Below, one piece after another: positions 1-5,251 of a DNA stretch of 5,536 nt (positions are counted from its first letter, which is position 1; every line of letters begins with the position of its first letter). Location: assembly GCA_937898265.1 (NCBI GenBank), contig CALEJM010000066.1:1-5536 (forward strand), in the 5' to 3' direction. Under the pieces are notes generated by a model. The model was not told where the DNA came from. It worked only from the letters and a program-made list of their open reading frames with translations, and ran no database searches. Source of the stretch: an uncultured Porphyromonadaceae bacterium. Its GTDB lineage: Bacteria; Bacteroidota; Bacteroidia; Bacteroidales; Paludibacteraceae. The translations under genes were made by a program, and so were the position numbers.

Positions 1-990
1 GTCTTCAGGAAGTGAGATGATAATCTGAAGATCATCGCCTGCCGACGTTCTTGGTACGATGATGATTTCGTTTCTGTTGACTATGGCGCTGTGCGTTGGC
101 GACAGAAACTGCAAACCAGATTTATCTTCCAAGGCGGCGTTGAACAGTTGTCCAATTATTTCTGGGTTGAAATGATATAGCTTCATCATCTCATACAACA
201 GAAGTCTTGGCGTAGGGTAGGAGAGTAGCTCTGGAACAGAAAGAATGGTTTTGTTCCCTTCTTGCTTGGCAATGGCTTGCGAAGCTTTCTGGATGGTCCA
301 TTCCAACAATTTTTCGGAGTCGCTCCACACCTCGTGGTTCTCGGTCATCGTTTTTACGAACGACGGGTTGATTGCGGTCAATTCCGGAATGATGTTGTGG
401 CGTATTCTATTGCGTCTGTATTCCGTAGAAGCGTTGGTGCTGTCGGTGCAGAATGAGAGTTGCTGTTCCTGAGCATAAGCCTCAATCTCCTCGCGCGAAA
501 CGCAAAGCAGCGGACGGATGATACAGTCGCGTTTCGGTTGCATCGTGGCCAGTCCTTTGATTCCGGTTCCTCTTGTTATATTTAGTAAGAGCGTTTCTGC
601 CAAGTCGTTGGCGTGGTGTGCTACGGCAACGGTCTGACTGTTGGTTTTTAATCTCAAGGTTTCAAACCAGTCGTAACGGAGGTCGCGAGCCGCCATCTCG
701 ATGGAGATGCCAAGTCGTCTGGCTTCCTCGGTGGTGTTGAAATGTGAGACGTGGTATTCACAATGCAGTCTTTGCGCTAAGTTGGCAACAAACTGCTCAT
801 CGCGATCCGATTCCTCACCGCGTAGGTGAAAATTGCAGTGGGCAACGATGCAGTGATACCCTAATTTATTTAGTAGGAAAAGTAAAACGACAGAGTCAAC
901 ACCTCCACTGACACCAACAACGACTCCTTCGTTGCTACAGAGCAGCTGATGCTGTGCGATATGTCTTTTTATCTTCTCTTCAAAGGTCAT
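1..990 (-). CDS. tilS: tRNA(Ile)-lysidine synthase TilS, N-terminal 330 residues (3' end outside window)
   Basis: TilS uses ATP to attach lysine to C34 of the CAU-anticodon tRNA-Ile, which changes its decoding from AUG to AUA; it is normally essential and cytosolic. I translated this open frame by hand: it starts with MTFEEKIKRHIAQHQLL and stays open to the window edge. The PP-loop ATP-binding motif SGGVDS is at residues 28-33. The family signature HCNFHLRGEESDRD follows at about 51-64, then MAARDLRYDWF (99-109), AHHANDLAET (124-133) and RGTGIKGL (140-147). Further on come IRPLL.VSREEIEAYA and a D-S-T-N...YRRNRIRH segment, both typical of TilS. About 100 C-terminal residues are probably missing, judging from the usual length of 430-460. 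The start lies 11 bp after the stop of the DUF3467 gene, so it is the last visible gene of the rplY operon and may be translationally coupled. No frameshift is visible. Confidence 0.95.
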   Translation of the reverse strand, partial: MTFEEKIKRHIAQHQLLCSNEGVVVGVSGGVDSVVLLFLLNKLGYHCIVAHCNFHLRGEESDRDEQFVANLAQRLHCEYHVSHFNTTEEARRLGISIEMAARDLRYDWFETLRLKTNSQTVAVAHHANDLAETLLLNITRGTGIKGLATMQPKRDCIIRPLLCVSREEIEAYAQEQQLSFCTDSTNASTEYRRNRIRHNIIPELTAINPSFVKTMTENHEVWSDSEKLLEWTIQKASQAIAKQEGNKTILSVPELLSYPTPRLLLYEMMKLYHFNPEIIGQLFNAALEDKSGLQFLSPTHSAIVNRNEIIIVPRTSAGDDLQIIISLPED

Positions 991-1001
991 TCTTGGGGGC
1001 G

Positions 1002-1301
1002 TTATGCCTCGCCATTACCAAACATCATTGGTGTTGGTGTGGTGTTTTTGTTGTCGATGTCGCCAAACTGATCTTCATAGCGCTGCACGTTTTGCTGAAG
1101 TGCGGTCAGGAGATTTTTGGCGTGTTCTGGAGTCAAAATGATTCTTGCTTTAACTGGTGCTTTAGGCGTTCCGGGAAGCAAAGTAATAAAATCAACCACG
1201 AACTCACTCTTAGAGTGGGCAATCACAGCAAGATTGGAATAGGCTTCCAAGGTGTTTGGTGTGATTTCAATGGCAATTTTGCCGTTCTCGTTTTTATCCA
1301 T
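1002..1301 (-). CDS. DUF3467 family protein (99 aa), function unknown
   Basis: Small soluble protein that I recognise as DUF3467 from its core: EAYSNLAVIAHSKSEFVVDF, then a PG-PKAPVKARIILTPEHAKNLLTALQQNVQRYE segment and an FGDI tail. No signal peptide or membrane segment is visible. The family is found widely in Bacteroidota and in some other bacteria, and I know of no established biochemical role. The N-terminal part reads like beta strands and the AKNLLTALQQNVQRYEDQFG part like an amphipathic helix. The last 18 residues are polar, low in complexity and probably disordered. It is the fourth gene of the operon, 33 bp after the S4-protein gene and 11 bp before tilS. That placement suggests, but does not show, a link to tRNA or ribosome function. 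The ATG at 1301 is preceded by an AT-rich stretch (AATATTTAT) and no clear Shine-Dalgarno sequence, as is common in this phylum. Confidence 0.88.
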   Translation of the reverse strand: MDKNENGKIAIEITPNTLEAYSNLAVIAHSKSEFVVDFITLLPGTPKAPVKARIILTPEHAKNLLTALQQNVQRYEDQFGDIDNKNTTPTPMMFGNGEA

Positions 1302-1315
1302 ATAAATATTGTATG

Positions 1316-1330
1316 TTGAGTCGTACTCAA
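1316..1330 (-). repeat. Small perfect inverted repeat between the S4 gene and the DUF3467 gene
   Basis: Two 6-base arms (TTGAGT at 1316-1321 and ACTCAA at 1325-1330) flank a 3-base loop. In the mRNA this gives a short hairpin 5 bases after the S4-gene stop codon and 14 bases before the DUF3467 start. No T-run follows, so it is not an intrinsic terminator. It might affect mRNA processing or initiation, but a 6-bp stem can also arise by chance. Confidence 0.4.
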
Positions 1331-1334
1331 GTTT

Positions 1335-1760
1335 CTATTGTTCGTCATCCCAATCCTCGAAATCGTCGGAGTCGAGGAAGAAGGGTTGCTCGTTGTCGAT
1401 GAAACCGTCCAAGTCGCGTCTCTCTTTCTTGGTCGGACGTCCTGTGCCTCTTGCTCTTTGAGCCGTTTTGTCGGCTTTGAGCACCTCCAACAATTCCAAC
1501 TGGTCTTGTCTGGTGACTTGCTGCATGAACTCTGGCACTTGTTTAGCCGAGAGACGGTTCTGCGCGAGTTGTAAGACTTTGTAGGAAAAGGTGATGGGAG
1601 GCCTTTTGACGTCAATGACATCACCCTCTTTGATGAGTCGGGAAGGCTTTTGTGCCACGCCGTTCATCGTTACTCGTCCACGTTTGCAGACTTCGGCAGC
1701 GAGACTCCTTGTTTTGAAGATTCTCATTGCCCACAGCCATTTGTCGAGACGTACTTCCAT
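1335..1760 (-). CDS. hslR: S4-domain RNA-binding protein of the Hsp15/HslR family (141 aa)
   Basis: The N-terminal S4 RNA-binding domain spans residues 1-60 (MEVRLDKWLWAMRIFKTRS, then CKRGRVTMNGVAQKPSRLIKEGDVIDV). This is the form seen in Hsp15. A helical middle follows (about 68-102), then a conserved basic segment GTGRPTKKERRDLD (105-118), and a very acidic tail that includes FLDSDDFEDWDDEQ. In E. coli, Hsp15 binds free 50S subunits that still carry a nascent chain on peptidyl-tRNA and helps recycle them. That role would fit the gene directly upstream, pth, which also deals with peptidyl-tRNA. Its length is close to E. coli Hsp15. The start is supported by alignment of RLDKWLWAMR to the family N-terminus. 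It begins 25 bp after the pth stop, in the same operon. The heat-shock role is inferred from the family and not from a visible heat-shock promoter. Confidence 0.9.
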   Translation of the reverse strand: MEVRLDKWLWAMRIFKTRSLAAEVCKRGRVTMNGVAQKPSRLIKEGDVIDVKRPPITFSYKVLQLAQNRLSAKQVPEFMQQVTRQDQLELLEVLKADKTAQRARGTGRPTKKERRDLDGFIDNEQPFFLDSDDFEDWDDEQ

Positions 1761-1785
1761 TTAGACGAATAAAAGAGGTGTTGGT

Positions 1786-2355
1786 TTACTTGCGATTGAA
1801 CTGATTCATCGTGATTTGTATGCCCGCCAGACAGAAGCTTTTGATCATCTCGATAGCTTTCTCAATCTGGGGGTCGATGGTGTTTTTGCGCTCTTCCTCA
1901 CTGAAGGTGCCTAAAACATAATCCACTTGTCCACCGCGTGGGTAGTCGTTGCCGATGCCGAAGCGGAGGCGTGCATATTTCTGCGTACCCAGCAGTTCTT
2001 GGATGTTTTTCAAACCATTGTGTCCGCCGTCGCTGCCGTCTGGCTTCATACGAAGTGCTCCAACGGGGAGCGAGAGGTCGTCGACGATGACAAGCAGATT
2101 CTCAACGTCAATCTTTTCCTGCTGAAGCCAATAGCGAACTGCGTTGCCGCTAAGGTTCATGTAGGTGGAAGGTTTGAGCAGGACCAATTGACGCCCTTTC
2201 AGTGAAATCTTCGCTATGGAGCCATAGCGTTGTCCTTCACTAAAAACAATGTTGGACGCCTTTGCAAAGGCGTCCAACGTATCGAATCCTATGTTGTGGC
2301 GTGTGTGAGCATACTCGTTTCCGATGTTGCCCAAGCCAACAATAAGATATTTCAT
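1786..2355 (-). CDS. pth: Peptidyl-tRNA hydrolase Pth (189 aa, complete)
   Basis: Pth cleaves the ester bond of peptidyl-tRNAs that drop off ribosomes, releasing tRNA for reuse; it is a cytosolic and usually essential monomer. Family motifs are in place: GLGNIG at 7-12 with Asn10, TRHNIGF at 18-24 with catalytic His20, [10 protein letters not shown] at 61-70 with Asn67, [12 protein letters not shown] at 91-102 with Asp92/Asp93, and GGHNGLK at 110-116 with Asn113. All catalytic and substrate-binding positions known from E. coli Pth can be matched, and the length is normal. The ATG is 14 bp after the rplY stop, and an AAGG overlapping that stop codon may serve as a weak ribosome-binding site. 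The rplY-pth pairing is common in bacteria. The codons for residues 27-35 contain a long palindrome, listed separately. Confidence 0.97.
   Translation of the reverse strand: MKYLIVGLGNIGNEYAHTRHNIGFDTLDAFAKASNIVFSEGQRYGSIAKISLKGRQLVLLKPSTYMNLSGNAVRYWLQQEKIDVENLLVIVDDLSLPVGALRMKPDGSDGGHNGLKNIQELLGTQKYARLRFGIGNDYPRGGQVDYVLGTFSEEERKNTIDPQIEKAIEMIKSFCLAGIQITMNQFNRK
2241..2278 (-). terminator. Terminator-like palindrome inside the pth coding region
   Basis: Positions 2251-2278 form a perfect 28-bp palindrome. As RNA on the coding strand it can fold into a 12-bp GC-rich stem (GUUGGACGCCUU with AAGGCGUCCAAC) closed by a UGCA loop. The bases directly after it on the coding strand (2250-2241) read ATTGTTTTTA, a U-rich tract placed as in an intrinsic terminator. 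On the opposite strand the hairpin has no T-run after it, so the signal is oriented with pth transcription. It encodes [12 protein letters not shown], residues 27-38 of Pth, so ribosomes translating pth would melt it. Whether it terminates transcription is inference. Confidence 0.5.
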
Positions 2356-2369
2356 CGGAAAGGATTACC

Positions 2370-3014
2370 TTATGCTTGTTGAGCAGCAGCTGATTGAGCA
2401 GCACGTGTAACGAGTACGGTGCAGACAACAGCGTTAGAAGCGTTCATGAGAGTGAGGTTCTCAACTTGAACGTCCTTGATTTGGATGGTTTTGCCAAGCT
2501 CGAGGTTGGTTACGTCGATAACAATCTTTTCTGGGATGTTTTCGATCATGCCCTTAACTCTGATTTTGCGCATTGAGAGAGACATTTTACCACCAGCGCG
2601 AACACCAACAGCGTGACCTGTGAGTTGAACAGGAACTTCCATAACAACTGGTTTGTTAGGAACAACTTCCAAGAAGTCCATGTGGAGGAGTTTGTCGCTT
2701 ACTGGGTGGAATTGCAACTCGCGCATTACAGATTGATATTTCTTACCAGCGATTGTGAGCTCTACTTCGAAGATTTCTGGTGAGTAAACGAGTTTGCGAA
2801 CGCCTTCTTCGCTAACTTGGAAAGAGCGGGTGATCAAACCTCTGCCTTCGCGCTCGATGAGTTGCTCGCCTTCTTCGAGTTTGCCTGTGAATGGCAATTC
2901 TACTGCTTCGCTACCGTAGATAACGGCAGGAATCATGCCTTGATTACGAACGGCTTTTGTACCTTTTTTGCCAAGATCGGTTCTTGGTGTACCTTCAAGT
3001 TGAAATTTTTTCAT
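2370..3014 (-). CDS. rplY: 50S ribosomal protein bL25 / general stress protein Ctc (214 aa)
   Basis: This is the two-domain (Ctc/TL5) form of bL25, which binds 5S rRNA in the central protuberance of the large ribosomal subunit. The N-terminal L25 domain runs from LEGTPRTDLGKKGTKAVRNQGMIPAVIYG (6-34) to RELQFHPVSDKLLHMDF (98-114). The C-terminal TL5-type beta domain follows at about 118-203 (VPVQLTGHAVGVRAGG, IPEKIVIDVTNLELGKTIQI). The protein ends in an alanine/glutamine-rich tail (AAQSAAAQQA). A stretch at about 41-64 (TGKLEEGEQLIEREGRGLITRS) looks longer than in the Bacteroidales homologues I remember. The ATG at 3014 follows an A-rich leader (CAAAAAGACAAACAA) with no Shine-Dalgarno match. 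It is the first gene of the operon, with pth 14 bp downstream. Confidence 0.96.
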   Translation of the reverse strand: MKKFQLEGTPRTDLGKKGTKAVRNQGMIPAVIYGSEAVELPFTGKLEEGEQLIEREGRGLITRSFQVSEEGVRKLVYSPEIFEVELTIAGKKYQSVMRELQFHPVSDKLLHMDFLEVVPNKPVVMEVPVQLTGHAVGVRAGGKMSLSMRKIRVKGMIENIPEKIVIDVTNLELGKTIQIKDVQVENLTLMNASNAVVCTVLVTRAAQSAAAQQA

Positions 3015-3030
3015 TTGTTTGTCTTTTTGC

Positions 3031-3050
3031 GAGGCGCGTTGCCGTGCCTC
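3031..3050 (-). promoter_or_regulatory. GC-rich hairpin with a GCAA tetraloop in the rplY leader
   Basis: On the transcribed strand, 5-bp arms GAGGC and GCCTC enclose an A/C mismatch and then two more C-G/G-C pairs closed by GCAA, a GNRA-type tetraloop. The structure ends 16 bases before the rplY start codon, close enough to influence ribosome loading. No T-run follows, so it is not a terminator. bL25 is a 5S rRNA-binding protein, and E. coli rplY is reported to be autoregulated through its leader, so this hairpin is a candidate operator. That is inference. Confidence 0.45.
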
Positions 3051-3062
3051 TTGTGTTACTCA

Positions 3063-3084
3063 AAATTAGTTTTTGCTCTAATTT
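3063..3084 (-). repeat. AT-rich inverted repeat in the rplY leader
   Basis: Perfect 7-base arms (AAATTAG and CTAATTT on the transcribed strand) flank an 8-base A-rich loop. It lies upstream of the GC-rich hairpin in the same leader, so the leader can fold as two stem-loops in series. The stem is AT-rich and weak, and its role is unknown. Confidence 0.4.
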
Positions 3085-3116
3085 CCCATCACACGATGCT
3101 GGAAAGAAAAAGCGTG

Positions 3117-3147
3117 CAAAGGTAACTCTTTTTTTTGAATTGAACAA
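3117..3147 (-). promoter_or_regulatory. Bacteroidota-type promoter for the rplY-pth-hslR-DUF3467-tilS operon
   Basis: On the minus strand TACCTTTG (3124-3117) exactly matches the TAnnTTTG -7 element of the Bacteroidota primary sigma factor. TTG at 3147-3145, 20 bases upstream, is a partial match to the TTTG -33 element. The spacer is A/T-rich. Transcription should start near 3110, giving a leader of about 95 nt before the rplY ATG. No other equally good match precedes pth, hslR, the DUF3467 gene or tilS, which supports one operon. Confidence 0.75.
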
Positions 3148-3206
3148 GGTTGTCGGCCTCTTTTAATTGCCTAATTTTTTAGTGGTTCAAAAGGGGCGTT
3201 TTGCGG

Positions 3207-3247
3207 CGAAAAGAAACAGAGATTGGCGCGCTGTCCAACCTCTGTTT
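3207..3247 (-). terminator. Intrinsic terminator ending the structured RNA transcript
   Basis: Bases 3246-3235 (AACAGAGGTTGG) pair with 3226-3215 (CCAATCTCTGTT) over 12 bp with one G-U wobble, plus a possible thirteenth pair, around an 8-base loop. They are followed by TTTCTTTT. This is a classic rho-independent terminator for minus-strand transcription. It lies between the RNA gene and the rplY promoter, and would also stop read-through from the phosphohexomutase gene. Confidence 0.85.
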
Positions 3248-3453
3248 ATATAAAATGCCGTGTTACCATTATGCAGAGAAAAATTCCTATAAGATAGGAT
3301 TTAGGTTGCCGGTCTCGTTTGTAATCTGCTTGTCCCTAAGGAGTCCTACCGAGATAGGCTGCAGCCCGCCAGCGGAGATTAGCTTGACCTGGTGAAGAGT
3401 TTTTGTTTGTAGAATTTTCCTGTTCTCCAGGCAACACGACAAGACTTTAATTC
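3210..3453 (-). ncRNA. Structured non-coding RNA gene, 6S RNA-like candidate
   Basis: This stretch lies between its own promoter and an intrinsic terminator and has no convincing ORF. Hand folding gives nested helices typical of one long interrupted rod. P1 pairs 3441-3430 with 3267-3256 (12 bp, two G-U). P2 pairs 3421-3412 with 3286-3277 (10 bp, one G-U). P3 pairs 3392-3386 with 3314-3309 (6 bp, one bulged A). P4 pairs 3381-3376 with 3327-3322 (6 bp). The apical part is GC-rich and includes a CCTA/TAGG hairpin. Between P2 and P3 is a large bubble: about 19 A-rich bases on the 5' side and 22 on the 3' side. The 3' side can form a TCCTAT/ATAGGA hairpin that competes with the last pairs of P2. 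Closing stem, large central bubble, a switchable hairpin on its 3' side, a GC-rich terminal stem and about 186 nt inside P1 all match 6S RNA, which binds sigma-70-type RNA polymerase by mimicking an open promoter. The identity rests on shape and size, not on recognised sequence. The Bacteroidales-1 motif is a related possibility. Confidence 0.6.
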
Positions 3454-3458
3454 TTGTG

Positions 3459-3466
3459 CAAAGATA
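3459..3466 (-). promoter_or_regulatory. Bacteroidota-type -7 element of the structured RNA gene
   Basis: TATCTTTG on the minus strand matches TAnnTTTG exactly and is followed by CAC, much like the rplY promoter (TACCTTTGCAC). It lies 16 bp after the phosphohexomutase stop codon. The -33 region would fall across the end of that gene and has no clear TTTG, so this part is weak. The start point should be near 3453, just upstream of the closing helix of the RNA. Confidence 0.65.
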
Positions 3467-3482
3467 CTACTTTTTTCTGAAA

Positions 3483-5228
3483 TCAGATGCCGAGTGATGT
3501 TTTTACGGCAGCGATTTTTTCTTGCGCTTCGGCTGTCAGGCGATTGTAGTCGTCGCGATTGTCCATTTTGCCTGGCACTTCGATGTAGTATTTGATTTTT
3601 GGCTCGGTGCCGGAAGGACGAACCGAAACCTTCAAACCGCCCTCGGTGAAGTATTGGAGCACGTTGGAGGTGGTTGGGAAGTCGAGTTCAGACTCTTTTC
3701 CTGTTGCCACCTCGGTGGCTTTCAAAGTCTGATAATCTTTGACCACTACGACTTTCTCGCCGGCAATTTCTTTCGGAGTGTTCTCGCGATAGTTCTTCAT
3801 CATGGCAGCAATCTCCTCGGCGCCACTCTTGCCTTGACGAACGATAGAGATGCCTTTTTCGAAGCTGAAGCCATACTCTATATATATGTCTTGCAAAAGT
3901 TGGAAGATGGTCTTGCCTTGCTCCTTGGCCCAAGCGGTCATCTCGGCCATCAAAGCGCAGCAAACGACGCTGTCTTTGTCGCGAACGAAGTCGGCAGGCA
4001 TATAGCCGTAGCTCTCTTCGCCACCGCCGATGTAGTTCATGGTCTGCTCCTTCTCGCGGACAACAGCGGCAATCCATTTGAAACCAGTGTAGCAGTCGTA
4101 CATAGGCACGTTGTTCTCTTGGCAGATTTTTTGAGCCAACTCAGTTGTAACGATGGTCTTCACCATGTAATCCTTGTTGGTCAAAGTGCCCGTCTGGCGT
4201 TTGCGGGTGATGATGTAGTAGGTGAACATCAGCATCGTCTGGTTGCCGTTGATGAGCACCCATTCGCCTTTATCGTTCTTGACGGCAATGCCCATACGGT
4301 CGGCATCAGGATCGGAAGCCATTACGATGTCGGCATCTATCTCCTTCGCTTTCTCAATCGCCATATTGAGGGCGGCTGGCTCTTCTGGGTTTGGTGAGAC
4401 TACGGTTGGGAAGTTTCCGCTGATGACGGTCTGTTCCTCAACAAGGATAACGTTGTTGAAGCCCATCTCCTTCAGGCAGCGTGGAACCATCGTGATGCCT
4501 GTGCCGTGGATAGGGGTGTAGACGATTTTTAAGTCGTTGTGCTTCTTGACGCAATCTGGTGTAAGCATTACGCCATGAACTGCTTTCAAGTAGGCAGCAT
4601 CCACCTCTTCGCCGATAGACTGAATCAAGGCTGGGTTGCCGTTGAACTTAATCTCGCTTGGAGAAGTGATTTTGCCCACTTCGGCGATGATGTTTACGTC
4701 GTGAGGAGCGATGATTTGTGCGCCATCTTCCCAGTAAGCTTTGTAACCGTTGTATTCCTTCGGATTGTGGCTGGCGGGGATGTTGACGCCGCTTTGGCAA
4801 CCGAGGTGACGGATGGCAAAAGAGAGCTCTGGAGTAGGGCGGAGGTCTTCAAAGAGATAGACCTTGATGCCGTTGGCAGAGAAGATGTTGGCAACGGTCT
4901 CAGCAAAGAGGCGACTGTTGTTGCGGCAGTCGTGACCCACAACGACGCTGATTTCCTTGCGGTCTTTGAACTCTTTCTTGAGGTAGTTGGCCAAGCCTTG
5001 AGTGGCACCGCCTACAGTGTAGATATTCATGCGGTTGCTGCCTGCACCCATGATGCCGCGGAGACCGCCTGTGCCAAATTCGAGGTCTTTGTAGAAACTC
5101 TCGACGAGGTTGGTGGTGTCGCTGTCGGCAAGCATCTTTCTTACGTCGGCTTTTGTAGCTTCATCGTAAGGACCGTTGAGCCAGGCTTCTGCTTTTGCTT
5201 TTACTTGGTTGAGAAGATTTGTATCCAT
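3483..5228 (-). CDS. pgcA: Alpha-D-phosphohexomutase (phosphoglucomutase/phosphomannomutase family, 581 aa)
   Basis: Soluble Mg-dependent enzyme that moves phosphate between C6 and C1 of hexose phosphates (glucose-6-P to glucose-1-P and/or mannose-6-P to mannose-1-P), feeding nucleotide-sugar and polysaccharide synthesis. The length and the FGTGGLRG start (51-58) place it in the PGM2/YhxB (PgcA) branch. Visible motifs: the active-site loop ASHNPKEYNGYK (152-163) with phospho-serine Ser153; YTPIHGTG (237-244); the metal loop DPDADR (306-311) with Asp306, Asp308 and Asp310; TGFKWI (381-386); the sugar-binding loop GGGEESYGY (401-409); and the phosphate-binding loop RPSGTEPKIKYY (537-548). All four domains are present. 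Residue 151 is Pro where the family usually has Thr (TASHNP). The gene starts 23 bp after the manA stop, so the two are probably one operon, and glucose versus mannose preference cannot be told from sequence alone. It could also have phosphopentomutase activity, as some PGM2-type enzymes do. Confidence 0.94.
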   Translation of the reverse strand: MDTNLLNQVKAKAEAWLNGPYDEATKADVRKMLADSDTTNLVESFYKDLEFGTGGLRGIMGAGSNRMNIYTVGGATQGLANYLKKEFKDRKEISVVVGHDCRNNSRLFAETVANIFSANGIKVYLFEDLRPTPELSFAIRHLGCQSGVNIPASHNPKEYNGYKAYWEDGAQIIAPHDVNIIAEVGKITSPSEIKFNGNPALIQSIGEEVDAAYLKAVHGVMLTPDCVKKHNDLKIVYTPIHGTGITMVPRCLKEMGFNNVILVEEQTVISGNFPTVVSPNPEEPAALNMAIEKAKEIDADIVMASDPDADRMGIAVKNDKGEWVLINGNQTMLMFTYYIITRKRQTGTLTNKDYMVKTIVTTELAQKICQENNVPMYDCYTGFKWIAAVVREKEQTMNYIGGGEESYGYMPADFVRDKDSVVCCALMAEMTAWAKEQGKTIFQLLQDIYIEYGFSFEKGISIVRQGKSGAEEIAAMMKNYRENTPKEIAGEKVVVVKDYQTLKATEVATGKESELDFPTTSNVLQYFTEGGLKVSVRPSGTEPKIKYYIEVPGKMDNRDDYNRLTAEAQEKIAAVKTSLGI

Positions 5229-5251
5229 AGTAGTCTTAGTTTTTTCGGGGT

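Noticed and set aside
1223..1624. Minus-strand 133-codon frame overlapping the S4 and DUF3467 genes
   Set aside because: It is a shifted frame across two well-recognised proteins and has low-complexity composition.
3061..3068. A second TAnnTTTG match (TAATTTTG) in the rplY leader
   Set aside because: The match is to A/T-rich sequence already explained by a hairpin arm and has no -33 partner at the right distance. The match at 3117-3124 is better supported.
3151..3206. Short stretch between the terminator and the rplY promoter
   Set aside because: I looked for operators, repeats and small ORFs and saw nothing beyond A/T-rich runs that could be upstream promoter sequence.
3201..3395. Plus-strand 64-codon open frame across the structured RNA
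   Set aside because: No family resemblance, no promoter or ribosome-binding site, and it crosses the terminator and RNA helices, which explain the sequence better.
3382..3396. Resemblance of CACCAGGTCA to the conserved part of SRP (4.5S) RNA
   Set aside because: The match is about 9-10 bases. The GGAA-type tetraloop and the GGAAGCAGC segment that should follow are absent, and the overall fold differs.
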